DNA of 64,000 nucleotides from Chryseotalea sanaruensis (lineage in GTDB: Bacteria; Bacteroidota; Bacteroidia; Cytophagales; Cyclobacteriaceae), in assembly GCF_003990915.1 (NCBI RefSeq), contig NZ_BHXQ01000008.1, positions 1 through 64,000 of the forward strand, in the 5' to 3' direction. The position numbers and the translations under genes were made by a program. Below, piece after piece: positions 36,436-45,498 of this stretch. Below the pieces are notes generated by a model, which saw only the letters and a program-made list of their open reading frames with translations, searched no databases and was not told where the DNA came from. Position 1 is the first letter of the stretch. Each line of letters begins with the position of its first letter.

Positions 36436-37410
36436 CTACCCAAATAAATCTAACTGGCGCTTGCTTACTGTCTGTTGCTTTTGTTTTTGTTTCTCTTCGG
36501 TAGTGACGATGGTCTTGCCGTTCTCGGAGTAAGAGCTAACGTGTATGATGTTGTAACCTGTAATTCTTTCGGCACCGGTGCTGCTTATTTTCTTTTCGAT
36601 TTCTAAGGTACAGGCTATCGTTGATCCGCTTTTGAATTCTACTTTACCGGATTGTACCATTTCCATAAAATCATCGGACTTCATGACAAAAGAAATAGGC
36701 ACTCCGTTGTAATCTCCTTTCCACTTGTGGCGGCCTTTTACCAACACAGGCGAAATGATATCGATTTGCGCTTGTTCAATTACTTGTGGTGCCACAGTGG
36801 CTGAACTGAGCAGGAAGTTTTTGAAATTGTCGCGTAACAATACTTGCTCCTCAGTAACGGTTTTCTTTGTGTCGTCAGTAAGTGCAATGGATATACTCTG
36901 TACTTTTTGGTATTTGCGAAGTAAGTCGTAAAAATTGGATCTACGCTTTTTTATAACTGGGTGCTGATCGAGTTTTTCAATGTAGTTGGCGCATTCTGAT
37001 TTTAAATGATTAAGCATTTGTTTGCGTTGTTCACGCTCTGCTTTATTCAGTTCTTTATCGTTTGTAAGGCTGTTGATGATTTGCTGTAGTACTTCGCCAA
37101 TAGAGGTCTGGTTGGCTGTAGCTATGCAGGAGGCCATTAGCATATTAACTACGGCTACTTTTGATGCGGGGGTTTTCTTGGGGGTTTTAGCACTGAGTGT
37201 GAGCCAGGTTTTAAGGCCGCCCTTGTTGTTATACTCTACTTCCATATTAACTACAACCGCACACACCTTGGCAATGGCTTTGGTGAGCTCAAGTAACTCG
37301 CGCTCGCATTTGTTGTGAACAAGCGCATCCATAGCATGCTTTTTATCGCTAAACCAATAGTGGAGTTGCAGTTTGCTGATGGTATGGTGTAGATCGGAAT
37401 TTTCCGTCAT
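36436..37410 (-). CDS. Unrecognised 324-residue protein
   Basis: No signal peptide or TM segment. The first half (about 1-190) is helical and Lys/Glu-rich (ANYIEKLDQHPVIKKRRSNF). The second half (about 195-320) appears beta-rich (KGRHKWKGDYNGVPISFVM, TIACTLEIEKKI, GYNIIHVSSYSENGKTI), and it ends in a Gln-rich tail with terminal SKRQLDLFG. I do not recognise the family. The helical-plus-beta layout could be DNA- or protein-binding. Its place beside a transposase and GC-rich element suggests accessory cargo. Confidence 0.6.
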   Translation of the reverse strand: MTENSDLHHTISKLQLHYWFSDKKHAMDALVHNKCERELLELTKAIAKVCAVVVNMEVEYNNKGGLKTWLTLSAKTPKKTPASKVAVVNMLMASCIATANQTSIGEVLQQIINSLTNDKELNKAEREQRKQMLNHLKSECANYIEKLDQHPVIKKRRSNFYDLLRKYQKVQSISIALTDDTKKTVTEEQVLLRDNFKNFLLSSATVAPQVIEQAQIDIISPVLVKGRHKWKGDYNGVPISFVMKSDDFMEMVQSGKVEFKSGSTIACTLEIEKKISSTGAERITGYNIIHVSSYSENGKTIVTTEEKQKQKQQTVSKRQLDLFG

Positions 37411-37505
37411 GATCTGATAAAAACTGTTAAAGGGAAACTAAAATAGGAAATTATGTGGGAAAAGGAAACAGTAAATACCCAGTAAGAAAACCTCGGGTTT
37501 AGTTG

Positions 37506-37541
37506 TTAAAAAAAATGTCAACCCTTTCAGGTTGACATTTT
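37506..37541 (-). terminator. Terminator after tRNA-Cys
   Basis: A perfect 12-bp stem (37512-37523 with 37530-37541), 6-nt loop, followed on the minus strand by a run of T. It begins directly at the 3' end of the tRNA. Confidence 0.85.
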
Positions 37542-37542
37542 G

Positions 37543-37613
37543 AGGTTCCGAGCGGATTCGAACCGCTGTAGGAGCTTTTGCAGAGCTCAGCCTAGCCACT
37601 CGGCCACGGAACC
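37543..37613 (-). tRNA. tRNA-Cys (GCA)
   Basis: 71 nt. Acceptor GGTTCCG / CGGAACC, anticodon arm GAGCT-CTGCAAA-AGCTC with anticodon GCA, T-arm GCGGTTCGAATCCGC, and discriminator U73, the identity base of tRNA-Cys. The CCA end is not encoded. It lies 140 bp after the rpsA stop and is followed by its own terminator. Confidence 0.95.
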
Positions 37614-37618
37614 GGATG

Positions 37619-37650
37619 AATTCAAAATTTCAGATTTGAAATTTCAAATT
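37619..37650. repeat. AT-rich TTTCAAATTT-type palindromic repeat
   Basis: AATTTCAGATTTGAAATTTC core with inverted arms. Similar AT-rich elements lie at 41534-41563 and 51207-51240, always in intergenic DNA. Confidence 0.45.
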
Positions 37651-37698
37651 GTGCTTCAAAAATAGCAATTATCGCTGTCGCAACAAATGCCATTTGAA

Positions 37699-37731
37699 AA
37701 AGAAAGGTGGAACCTTTACAGGAACCACCTT
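37699..37731 (-). terminator. Terminator of rpsA
   Basis: 7-bp stem AAGGTGG / CCACCTT (37704-37710 with 37725-37731) with a 14-nt loop, then TCTTTTTC on the minus strand. It lies 22 bp after the rpsA stop. Confidence 0.65.
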
Positions 37732-37752
37732 CTTATCATTTATGTACAACAA

Positions 37753-39753
37753 TTACTTGTTGTCGCCAGTCATCTTGTTCTTCAAAGCACTTAGTGCTTC
37801 GATATCGCCAAGGGTTGACTTTTCGTTTGACTGATTGATTGACTTCACAGAAGGCTGTTCTTTACCAGGAGCTTTCGCGCCTTTCTTAGCCGCTGCTGCA
37901 GCTGGTGCTGCTTTTTCTTCTTCAGTTGACCATAATGCTTTTAATGAAAGCACAATTCTACGGTCGTCTTTAGAGAACTCTGTTACTTTGAAGTCGATTG
38001 CTTCACCTACTTCTGCTTTAGAACCATCTTCTTTAGCATTGTTTTTAGCTGAGCAGAAACCTTCGATACCATAAGGCAACTCAAGCACTAAGCCTTTGTC
38101 GTTCTTGCTGGTAACTGTACACTTGTGTACTGAACCTACTGTGAATATGGTTTCGAAAGTATCCCAAGGATTTTCTTCCAAATGCTTGTGGCTTAATGCC
38201 AGTCTGCGGTTGGTTGCATCCAATTCCAATACTTGTACTTCCATAGTCTCACCTACCTTCACAAACTCTGATGGGTGCTTAATTTTCTTAGTCCAGCTAA
38301 GATCAGATACGTGTACTAAACCATCGATACCTTCTTCTAATTCGATGAATAAACCGAAGTTAGTAAGGTTGCGCACGATGCCTTTGTGCTTAGTGCCAAC
38401 TGCATACTTGCTTAATACATCCTGACGTGTCCAAGGATCTTCAGTTAATTGCTTAATGCCTAGTGACATCTTGCGCTCTTCGCGATCTAAAGTCAATACA
38501 ACTGCTTCAACCTCGTCACCCACTTTCATGAAGTCCTGAGGATTGCGCAGGTGTTGTGACCAGCTCATTTCACTTACGTGGATCAAGCCTTCAACACCTG
38601 GTTGTAATTCAAGGAATGCACCGTAGTCGGCTACGTTTACAATCTTACCTTTTACTTTAGAACCTACTTCAAGCGTAGTAGTTAATGAATCCCAAGGATG
38701 AGCTGTAAGTTGCTTCATGCCAAGGCTGATGCGTTTCTTGTCGCCATCGAAATCTAACACTACTACTTTCACTACCTGGTCTAACTTCAACATCTCTTCC
38801 GGATGGTTGATGCGACCCCATGAAATATCTGTGATGTGGAGTAAACCATCTACACCACCTAAGTCGATGAACACACCGAAGTTGGTCATGTTCTTGATGG
38901 TACCTTCCAACACCTGGCCTTTCTCCAGGTTGCTTAGGATGGCTACCTTTTGTTGCTCCAGATCTTTTTCGATCAATACTTTGTGCGATACAACCACGTT
39001 GTCGTTTGTGTAGTTGATTTTCACAACTTTCACTTCCATGGTCTTGTTTACATAGATATCGAAATCGCGGATAGGCTTCACATCGATTTGTGAACCTGGC
39101 AAGAAGGCTTCGATACCGAATACATCGACAATCAAACCACCTTTTGTTCTGCGTTTTACGAAACCTTCGATGATGCTGTCGCCATCCAATGCTTTTTGAA
39201 CATTGTCCCAACCCTTCATCAACTTAGCTTTTCTGCGGCTTAATACTAACTGGCCCATTTTGTCTTCGCGCTCTTCAATGAAGAGGTCAACAACATCACC
39301 AATTTTTAAGCTTGCGCTATCTTTAAATTCAGCCAATGGCACAAGACCATCAGACTTGAAACCGATATTCAAAATAACATCGCGATCGTTGATGCCTACT
39401 ACGATACCTTCTACTAACTCACCGCTATTAACAGTAGTTACAGTATCACCGTAAAGGTTTGTCATCTCTGCACGCTTTTCTTTAGAATAACCTTCACCGA
39501 AACCTTTAGTCTCGTAGGCATCCCAATCGAACTCGCCAGCTACTTGCTTAGCATAAAGTTCTTTTCTCAATTGTGAGGCAGGAATTGCTTCAGAAGTGAT
39601 TTCTTCTTCCTGACGCTTAAATTCTTTAGCAGCCTGGATTAGATCCTGACCAGCGATATCATCAGCTGATTTAGGTCCTTTTGCTTTTTTAACAGGAGTT
39701 TCCTGCTCATCTGCCGTTTTTCTTGGTCTTGAACCACCTTGTACTTTTGCCAT
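37753..39753 (-). CDS. rpsA: 30S ribosomal protein S1
   Basis: 666 residues, longer than the E. coli protein (557) owing to an N-terminal extension (about 1-110) and a C-terminal Ala/Lys-rich tail, both usual in Bacteroidota. Six S1 (OB-fold) domains follow one another from about 110 to 610, each with the V-x-N-x-x-x-F-G-x-F/V-x-x-L motif (for example GTIKNMTNFGVFIDLGGVDG, and GIVRNLTNFGLFIELEEGIDG). S1 recruits mRNA to the small subunit; it matters especially here because Bacteroidota genes mostly lack Shine-Dalgarno sites. It is monocistronic with its own terminator. Confidence 0.96.
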   Translation of the reverse strand: MAKVQGGSRPRKTADEQETPVKKAKGPKSADDIAGQDLIQAAKEFKRQEEEITSEAIPASQLRKELYAKQVAGEFDWDAYETKGFGEGYSKEKRAEMTNLYGDTVTTVNSGELVEGIVVGINDRDVILNIGFKSDGLVPLAEFKDSASLKIGDVVDLFIEEREDKMGQLVLSRRKAKLMKGWDNVQKALDGDSIIEGFVKRRTKGGLIVDVFGIEAFLPGSQIDVKPIRDFDIYVNKTMEVKVVKINYTNDNVVVSHKVLIEKDLEQQKVAILSNLEKGQVLEGTIKNMTNFGVFIDLGGVDGLLHITDISWGRINHPEEMLKLDQVVKVVVLDFDGDKKRISLGMKQLTAHPWDSLTTTLEVGSKVKGKIVNVADYGAFLELQPGVEGLIHVSEMSWSQHLRNPQDFMKVGDEVEAVVLTLDREERKMSLGIKQLTEDPWTRQDVLSKYAVGTKHKGIVRNLTNFGLFIELEEGIDGLVHVSDLSWTKKIKHPSEFVKVGETMEVQVLELDATNRRLALSHKHLEENPWDTFETIFTVGSVHKCTVTSKNDKGLVLELPYGIEGFCSAKNNAKEDGSKAEVGEAIDFKVTEFSKDDRRIVLSLKALWSTEEEKAAPAAAAAKKGAKAPGKEQPSVKSINQSNEKSTLGDIEALSALKNKMTGDNK

Positions 39754-40217
39754 AATGGACTTTGCCCTGGATTACATGCAGCAAATGGGCGTTTTTGCTA
39801 CAAATTGGTTTAAAATACCCTCTGAAACCTATCAGAGTGTCCCTTCCACTTAATACTGGATTAGGGGGTGCAAAGGTAGCGCTTTTTGTGAAATCTGGAA
39901 GTTTTGATGCAGAAAATCAATCAGTTGGCTGATTAAACGGGGTTAAAATCAGGGCAGGCAACAGAATACTCAGTTTTTCGGAAAGGCTGCTCCTGTAGAA
40001 GTGAAGTCGACCTCAACTTTTAATCAGGAATTTGATAAAGACTTACGGTATTGGCAAAAACTGAATTCAGTCCTAAAAACCAGCAATGTAGTGTATACCG
40101 GAAAGGCTGGTGCTCCGGAGGGAACCTCCATTATAACTGGAAGCAATTGCAAGACATTAAGAATTATAAAACCTGACAAATCCGGAATCTGATTCCGGAT
40201 TTGTCAATTTGTAAAAA
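39754..40217. other. 464-bp gap with a short ORF fragment and a shared terminator
   Basis: The rpsA promoter region is at the left. On the + strand a frame is open from 39947 to the stop at 40190-40192 (about 81 codons; earliest start-like codon GTG at 40001) and contains two similar Gly-Lys-Ala turns, FGKAAPVEV and TGKAGAPEG. It has no ATG start and no recognised family. It may be the tail of a lost gene. An inverted repeat follows (separate entry). Confidence 0.35.
40174..40206. terminator. 15-bp inverted repeat, likely aceA terminator
   Basis: TGACAAATCCGGAAT / ATTCCGGATTTGTCA with a 3-nt loop, 12 bp after the aceA stop (minus strand). The following tails are only moderately U-rich on either strand, so termination strength is uncertain. 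Confidence 0.6.
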
Positions 40218-41492
40218 TTAAAACTGTGCCTCCTCGGTTGATCCTTTCAAGGCCACGGTGGAACTTTCTCCTGCGGTGATCGTCTCCTGCACAGCATCAA
40301 AATAACCTGTGCCTACAAAAGCCTGATGCTTTACCGCTTTGAAGCCGCGTGACTGCAATGCAAATTCGCGTTCCTGCAATTGTGAGTAACCTGCCATGCC
40401 CTGATCGCGGTATAATTCTGCCAACTCGAACATAGAGGTATTGAGTGCATGAAAACCTGCAAGTGTAATGAATTGAAATTTATATCCCATCGCTGCCAGC
40501 TTATCGCGGAAGGTGAGCATTGCTTGCTTGCTTAATTTAGATGCCCAGTTGAATGATGGTGAACAGTTATAAGCCAGTAGTTTGCCTGGATATAGTTTAT
40601 GGATGGCATCTGCGAATTCTTTGGCTTCTCCTAGATCAGGATGTGAAGTTTCGCACCAAATTAAATCGGCAAATGGTGCGTAAGCAATACCACGGCTGAT
40701 GGCTTGTTCAATGCCATTTTTTACCTGATAAAAACCTTCCATTGTTCTTGATCCGTATACAAAAGGCTTATCTCTATCGTCAATGTCGCTGGTGATTAGG
40801 TTAGCTGCATCGGCATCAGTACGCGCCACTAATAAGGTTGGTACGCCCATTACATCAGCTGCCAAACGTGCGGCAACTAATTTGTCGATGGCCTCGCGTG
40901 TGGGCACCAACACTTTTCCTCCCAGGTGTCCACATTTTTTTGCTGACGACAATTGATCTTCAAAGTGTACGCCTGCAGCGCCTGCTTCAATCATCATTTT
41001 CATCAATTCAAAAGCATTTAAGTTACCACCAAAACCTGCTTCCGCATCTGCTACAATGGGTGCCAACCAATGTACATCGCTTTCTCCTTGTACTGTCTGA
41101 ATCTGATCCGCTCTCAATAAAGCATTGTTAATACGCTTGACAACGGCAGGCACACTATCAGCAGGATATAAACTTTGATCGGGATACATATTACCTGATA
41201 AGTTTGCATCGGCTGCTACCTGCCAGCCACTGAGGTAAATGGCTTTTAAGCCTGCCTGTACTTGTTGCACGGCTTGATTACCTGTGAGTGCACCTAACGC
41301 ACCAACGTATTTTTCTGTATGCAGCAAATCCCACAGGCGTTGTGCACCTAAACGTGCCAGGCTATAGTCTATTTTTACAGAGCCTGAAAGCTTAAGCACT
41401 TGTTCAGCTGTGTAAGGTCTTTCAATGTTTTTCCAGCGTGGATTGGTAGTCCAGTCGGTAACAATTTGGTTTATCTTTTCTGAAGTTTTCAT
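40218..41492 (-). CDS. aceA: Isocitrate lyase
   Basis: 424 residues, the normal bacterial length. The catalytic signature KKCGH lies at 185-189 with active-site Cys187. Other conserved parts are YLSGWQVAADAN, VADAEAGFGG, GVHFEDQ, LVARTDADAA and the NCSPSFNW substrate-binding stretch. It splits isocitrate to glyoxylate and succinate, the first step of the glyoxylate bypass. It is downstream of aceB on the same strand with a 70-bp gap holding an AT-rich hairpin. Confidence 0.97.
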   Translation of the reverse strand: MKTSEKINQIVTDWTTNPRWKNIERPYTAEQVLKLSGSVKIDYSLARLGAQRLWDLLHTEKYVGALGALTGNQAVQQVQAGLKAIYLSGWQVAADANLSGNMYPDQSLYPADSVPAVVKRINNALLRADQIQTVQGESDVHWLAPIVADAEAGFGGNLNAFELMKMMIEAGAAGVHFEDQLSSAKKCGHLGGKVLVPTREAIDKLVAARLAADVMGVPTLLVARTDADAANLITSDIDDRDKPFVYGSRTMEGFYQVKNGIEQAISRGIAYAPFADLIWCETSHPDLGEAKEFADAIHKLYPGKLLAYNCSPSFNWASKLSKQAMLTFRDKLAAMGYKFQFITLAGFHALNTSMFELAELYRDQGMAGYSQLQEREFALQSRGFKAVKHQAFVGTGYFDAVQETITAGESSTVALKGSTEEAQF

Positions 41493-41533
41493 TTTATACT
41501 ATAGATTTAAATAGTTGGTATTATGAGTGATTC

Positions 41534-41563
41534 ATTCAAAATTTCAAATTTCAAATTTTGAAT
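41534..41563. repeat. AT-rich hairpin between aceB and aceA
   Basis: Perfect 11-bp arms ATTCAAAATTT / AAATTTTGAAT with an 8-nt loop. It begins at the aceB stop codon and could attenuate or process the aceB-aceA message. It belongs to the same AT-rich repeat type as 37619-37650. Confidence 0.5.
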
Positions 41564-43173
41564 TATAAGTATCGATATGCGAGTGTGGTTAAGAAGTCTT
41601 CGAAGTCATCGCTGAGTACAAGTTTATCCAAAAGTTCTTCAGCACGATTGAGATAAGTGAGGTCTCTTCCTTCTTTACGGAATTGAGCAAGCAGTGCATT
41701 CAACTCTTCATCATAAAGCTTTAGGTAGAGGTCGAGGTTAAACGCACGACCATCATCGAGTTTTACATTATCATTATTAAGCCATTGCCATAATTGCGCT
41801 CTGGAAATTTCTGCTGTTGCAGCATCTTCCATTAGGTTGTGGATGGCAGCGGCTCCTACACCGCGCAACCATGACTCGAGGTAGAGTAAGGCCACATTGA
41901 TGTTGGTGCGCACACCCTGCTCTGTAATTACATTTCCGGCACTACTCACTTGTAGTAAATCGCGGGCAATGACATTGACATCATGACGCATAATGTTCTT
42001 TTGATGAGGTGTGTTTTCTAACACTTTGTCAAATTCAGTTTTAGCAATTTCTACCAGGCGTGGGTGCGCCACCCAGGTGCCATCGAAACCGTGAAGTACT
42101 TCACGCACTTTATCTTGTCTTACTTTTTCAAAGGCTATTTTGTTGATGGTTTCATCCTTGCTTGGAATAAAAGCTGACATGCCTCCCATAGCATGTACGT
42201 TGCGCTTATGACAGGTTTTTACAAGCAGTTGCGCGTAGGCTTCCATAAAGGGAACATCCATGGTAATGCTTGTTCTGTCAGGCGTTACAAAAGCTTTATG
42301 GTTTTTAAGTTTTTTAATAATGCTGAAAATGTAATCCCATCTTCCTGCATTTAAACCTGCCATATGTTCCCGCAACTCATAAATGATTTCTTCCATTTCA
42401 AAAACAGCGAGTATTGTTTCGATAAGTACGGTTGCTTTTATAGTACCTCTGTTAAGCCCTATGCTTCTCTCCGCAAAAAGAAATACATCGTCCCACAAAC
42501 GTGCTTCAAGATGACTTTCTAATTTTGGTAAATAGAAAAAAGGCCCTCTACCCTGCTTGGCCAGTAGTGTACCGTTGTGATAGATAAACAATCCGAAGTC
42601 TACCAACGAAGCCGAAACAGGTTGACCGTTAACAAGAATATTTTTTTCTTCTAAATGCCACCCTCTTGGTCGTACGTTGATTACTGCTGGTTTGTCGTTT
42701 ACTTCATAGGTCTTACCTTCTGGTGATTCGAAGGTGATTGTATTACGCACGGCATCCATCAAATTGTATTGACCTTCAATAATATTACTCCATGTTGGAG
42801 ATGTAGAATCTTCAAAATCGGCCATGAAAACTTTTGCACCAGAGTTAAGTGCATTAATAATCATTTTGCGATCTACCGGACCAGTTATTTCGACTCTGCG
42901 ATCTTGCAAGGCAGCTGGAATGGCTCCGACTTGCCAATCGCCTCCACGTATGTAGGCAGTTTCCGGAAGAAAGTCAGGAAGTTTACCTTGGTCTAATTGC
43001 TTCTGCCGTTTTCGTCTAGCTTCCAACAATAAAAATCTGCGCTGTGCAAATTCGTTATGCAGTTTCAAAATAAAATCGATCGCACCTTGTGTTAATACGC
43101 GTTCTTCTTGGGGAAGGACAGTGCCCGTAATTTGCAAACCTGTCTTTGTTTTTTGTGCTTCCGTGGTGACCAT
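41563..43173 (-). CDS. aceB: Malate synthase A
   Basis: 536 residues, matching malate synthase A (E. coli 533) rather than the larger G form. Conserved segments: PVDRKMIINALNSGAKVFMADFEDSTSP region near 97-125, INVRPRGWH (catalytic Arg), the acidic metal-site strand VLIETILAVFEMEEI, and GFDGTWVAHP. It condenses glyoxylate with acetyl-CoA to malate. It is the first gene of the aceB-aceA unit and divergent from the RamB-like regulator with a palindrome-rich region between. Confidence 0.97.
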   Translation of the reverse strand: MVTTEAQKTKTGLQITGTVLPQEERVLTQGAIDFILKLHNEFAQRRFLLLEARRKRQKQLDQGKLPDFLPETAYIRGGDWQVGAIPAALQDRRVEITGPVDRKMIINALNSGAKVFMADFEDSTSPTWSNIIEGQYNLMDAVRNTITFESPEGKTYEVNDKPAVINVRPRGWHLEEKNILVNGQPVSASLVDFGLFIYHNGTLLAKQGRGPFFYLPKLESHLEARLWDDVFLFAERSIGLNRGTIKATVLIETILAVFEMEEIIYELREHMAGLNAGRWDYIFSIIKKLKNHKAFVTPDRTSITMDVPFMEAYAQLLVKTCHKRNVHAMGGMSAFIPSKDETINKIAFEKVRQDKVREVLHGFDGTWVAHPRLVEIAKTEFDKVLENTPHQKNIMRHDVNVIARDLLQVSSAGNVITEQGVRTNINVALLYLESWLRGVGAAAIHNLMEDAATAEISRAQLWQWLNNDNVKLDDGRAFNLDLYLKLYDEELNALLAQFRKEGRDLTYLNRAEELLDKLVLSDDFEDFLTTLAYRYL

Positions 43174-43223
43174 AGCTTTTGATTTGAGTGGATCAAACTT
43201 AGGTCATCGAAAAACATATTTCA

Positions 43224-43349
43224 AGCGAATTTTCGCTGTTTGAATATTTTCGCTATTTTTAATACTTTAGCGAATGCGTTTTAAATCAGTTACAGCATTT
43301 TTAGTGATTTCAACCGTTTGAAAAATATTTTCTTTCGCTGTTTAGCGAA
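43224..43349. promoter_or_regulatory. Cluster of six TTCGCT/AGCGAA half-sites
   Basis: Half-sites: AGCGAA 43224, TTCGCT 43232, TTCGCT 43249, AGCGAA 43269, TTCGCT 43334, AGCGAA 43344. The last two form a perfect inverted repeat TTCGCT-GTTT-AGCGAA; the first two face each other with a 2-nt gap. All are in the region shared by aceB and the divergent RamB-like gene. They are candidate operators of that regulator. Confidence 0.6.
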
Positions 43350-43377
43350 GGGTATTTTAAAAGATGAAATCTCGATT

Positions 43378-44913
43378 ATGGCTGTTCAACTACCTAAATA
43401 CATCAGTTTTATGAGGCCAAAACATGTACTTGATGAGACCAATCTGAAGCTCCTTTTTGGACTAAAATTGAAGCAACTCAGGCTCGAAAAAAACCTCTCT
43501 TTACAATCGCTGGCCACTGCTTCTGGTGTATCAGTTTCTTACCTGAACGAAATAGAAAAAGGGAAGAAATACCCGAAAGCGGAGAAGATCGCAAGCATAG
43601 CCAATGCCTTAGATGTTAGCTATGACTGGATGGTGTCTTTGCAAATGAGCAAAAAACTTGGGCCGGTAAGTGAATTGTTACAAAGCAAGCTTTTAAAAGA
43701 ATTGCCTCTAGATGTATTCGGTATTGATCGCTCGCAACTCTTTGAGTTACTCTCAAGCGCACCTGTAAAACTCAATGCCTTTATTAATACTGTTATTGAA
43801 ATTAGCAGAAACTATGGTATGCGTGTTGAAGATTTATATTTCTCAGCACTACGTTCTTATCAGGAAATGCATGACAACTATTTTGAGGAGATTGAACAAA
43901 TGGTTGATTCGTTTATTAGTAAACACAAATTAGACCACTCTAAACCAATTGCTGCTGAAGCATTGGCTGGTATATTAGAAAAAGAGTATAACTATGTAAT
44001 TGTAGAGGATGGTTTGTCGCAACAACCTGAGTTAAAAGAATTGCGCTCCGTGCTCATTCCTGGCAAACAACCTCGTTTATTATTGAATAAAGATTTAAGC
44101 AAAACACAGAAAGCGTTTATTTTTGGTCGCGAGGCTGGTTTTATGTTTATGAATATCAGTAGTCGTTCGCATACTACTTCGTGGGTTGCCTTTGATTCAT
44201 TCAATGAAGTAATCAATAATTTTAAAGGCTCTTATTTTTCATGCGCTTTGTTTTTGAATCGCAGTAATGTGATCAATTGGCTTAAAGAGATTTTATCAGA
44301 AAGATCTTTAAACATTCAGCATTTTCAGGAATTGATGAACCGCTACATTGTTTCTCCGGAAATTTTACTTCATCGACTTACCACCTTATTACCGCGTTAT
44401 TTTGGGATACATGAATTGTTCTTTTTACGCTTTAGTACGCAACATGGTACTGAAGAGTATGAGTTGACAAAAGAAATTCACTTGTCGGGATTGCAAAGTC
44501 CGCACCCCAACATGCTAAATGAACATTACTGTAGACGCTGGGTGAGCATTAGTATTTTACAAGAGCTTGCTAAAGAAGTAAAAACAGGCACGTACACACA
44601 ATCTCTTTGTCGTGTACAACGCTCTAAATACTTTGGATCTAACAAAGAATATCTGATTATAAGTTTTGCAAAGCCGATGGTGTTTGGTTCGCGGAAACAC
44701 AATAGCGTTTCCATTGGCTTGCTTATTAATGATCAATTGAAGAAAAAAGTAAAATTCTGGAATGATCCACAAATCCCTATTCGGATGGTGGGTGAAACCT
44801 GCGAACGCTGCATTGCTACTGATTGTAATGAACGTGTGGAAAGACCATTGTTTATAACCCAACAGCAAAAAATTGAAAATCTGAAACTGGCCTTGTCTGC
44901 GTTGAGGGATTAG
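43378..44913 (+). CDS. XRE-type regulator of the RamB/ScfR family, probably controlling the glyoxylate bypass
   Basis: 511 residues from ATG 43378 (MAVQLPKY); the frame starts earlier with a TTG. An XRE helix-turn-helix covers about 26-82 (LSLQSLATASGVSVSYLNEI). The middle region (about 165-260) resembles the IrrE/M78 peptidase domain, but the metal motif is degenerate (IFGREAGFMFM where HExxH is expected), as in RamB. The C-terminus has the Cys-rich family motif CERCIATDCNERV. Family members respond to acyl-CoA or acetate status and control glyoxylate or propionate genes. The divergent position to aceB-aceA supports the same role here. Confidence 0.85.
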   Translation: MAVQLPKYISFMRPKHVLDETNLKLLFGLKLKQLRLEKNLSLQSLATASGVSVSYLNEIEKGKKYPKAEKIASIANALDVSYDWMVSLQMSKKLGPVSELLQSKLLKELPLDVFGIDRSQLFELLSSAPVKLNAFINTVIEISRNYGMRVEDLYFSALRSYQEMHDNYFEEIEQMVDSFISKHKLDHSKPIAAEALAGILEKEYNYVIVEDGLSQQPELKELRSVLIPGKQPRLLLNKDLSKTQKAFIFGREAGFMFMNISSRSHTTSWVAFDSFNEVINNFKGSYFSCALFLNRSNVINWLKEILSERSLNIQHFQELMNRYIVSPEILLHRLTTLLPRYFGIHELFFLRFSTQHGTEEYELTKEIHLSGLQSPHPNMLNEHYCRRWVSISILQELAKEVKTGTYTQSLCRVQRSKYFGSNKEYLIISFAKPMVFGSRKHNSVSIGLLINDQLKKKVKFWNDPQIPIRMVGETCERCIATDCNERVERPLFITQQQKIENLKLALSALRD

Positions 44914-44971
44914 AATTAAGAATTAAGGAGGTAGAAGATAGTAAATAGAATCTAGTAGCTAGAATGAATGC

Positions 44972-45010
44972 GGTGATCTGCTTCGTCCCTACGGAGACGA
45001 TGCAGTGACC
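44972..45010. repeat. Imperfect GTCCCT-CGGAGAC hairpin
   Basis: Arms GGTGATCTGCTTCGTC and GACGATGCAGTGACC pair imperfectly around CCTACGGA. The core resembles the hairpins at 60420-60449 and 61602-61627. It lies in a 234-bp gap after the RamB-like gene, which also holds short direct repeats (GTAGCTTA, AGCTTAAAGCC, GTGAAAC). Confidence 0.5.
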
Positions 45011-45147
45011 AGCCTGTAGCTTACAGCGTGAAACGTGAAACCTTGCTCAAAGCTAAAGGCTCAAAGCTTGACACTAGTAGACCAAATAAAGCAAATCGTG
45101 TAGCATTTGGCGTGTAGCTTAAAGCCGAAATCAAAAGTATACGAAAG

Positions 45148-45498
45148 TCAATTCCCCCTTTTCGCCTTATATCCTTCTTTCAATAAAATCTGTATGAGTT
45201 TATCTCTATGATCGCCCTGAATTAATATCTCACCATCTTTTACAGAGCCACCTACACCACACTTCGATTTTAATAATTTGCCAAGTGCTTCCAAATCAGT
45301 ATTCGTTCCTACAAACCCGACTACCATCGATACTTGCTTGCCTGCACGCATGCTTTTATCCAACTGCACCCGCAGATTCTGTTGCTGTGGCGGTAAAGTC
45401 GTTTGTTCTTCCTCTTGTTTATAGTTATAGTCAAACTCGTTACTGGTGGAGTAAACTATACCATCTCTCTTCTTCCAATCATTTTTTTTAGCACTCAT
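45148..45498 (-). CDS. SUI1/eIF1-like translation initiation factor (YciH type)
   Basis: 116 residues. After a charged N-terminus, the SUI1 fold covers about 45-115: RVQLDKSMRAGKQVSMVVGF, then LLKSKCGVGGSVKDGEILIQ and a final G-D-H-R-D-K-L-I-x-x-L. The GVGGSVKDGEI loop is the family signature. Bacterial members relate to eIF1 and are thought to affect initiation fidelity or to bind RNA. Its start overlaps the stop of the DnaJ-domain gene by 4 bp (ATGA type), so translation is coupled. Confidence 0.88.
   Translation of the reverse strand: MSAKKNDWKKRDGIVYSTSNEFDYNYKQEEEQTTLPPQQQNLRVQLDKSMRAGKQVSMVVGFVGTNTDLEALGKLLKSKCGVGGSVKDGEILIQGDHRDKLIQILLKEGYKAKRGN

Noticed and set aside
35511..37410. 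A complete IS element or composite transposon
   Set aside because: Only a single Y1-type gene; no terminal ends, target duplications or second transposase are visible.
37753..39753. Long ORFs on both strands opposite rpsA (for example 38669-39211)
   Set aside because: Shadow frames in a highly expressed, codon-biased gene; the S1 repeats fix the true frame.
40001..40192. Short + strand ORF between rpsA and aceA
   Set aside because: Only a GTG start, no promoter or family match. It is mentioned as a possible fragment but not called as a gene.
44914..45147. CRISPR-like short repeats (GTAGCTTA, GTGAAAC)
   Set aside because: The units are short, irregular and adjacent, without uniform spacers or cas genes.
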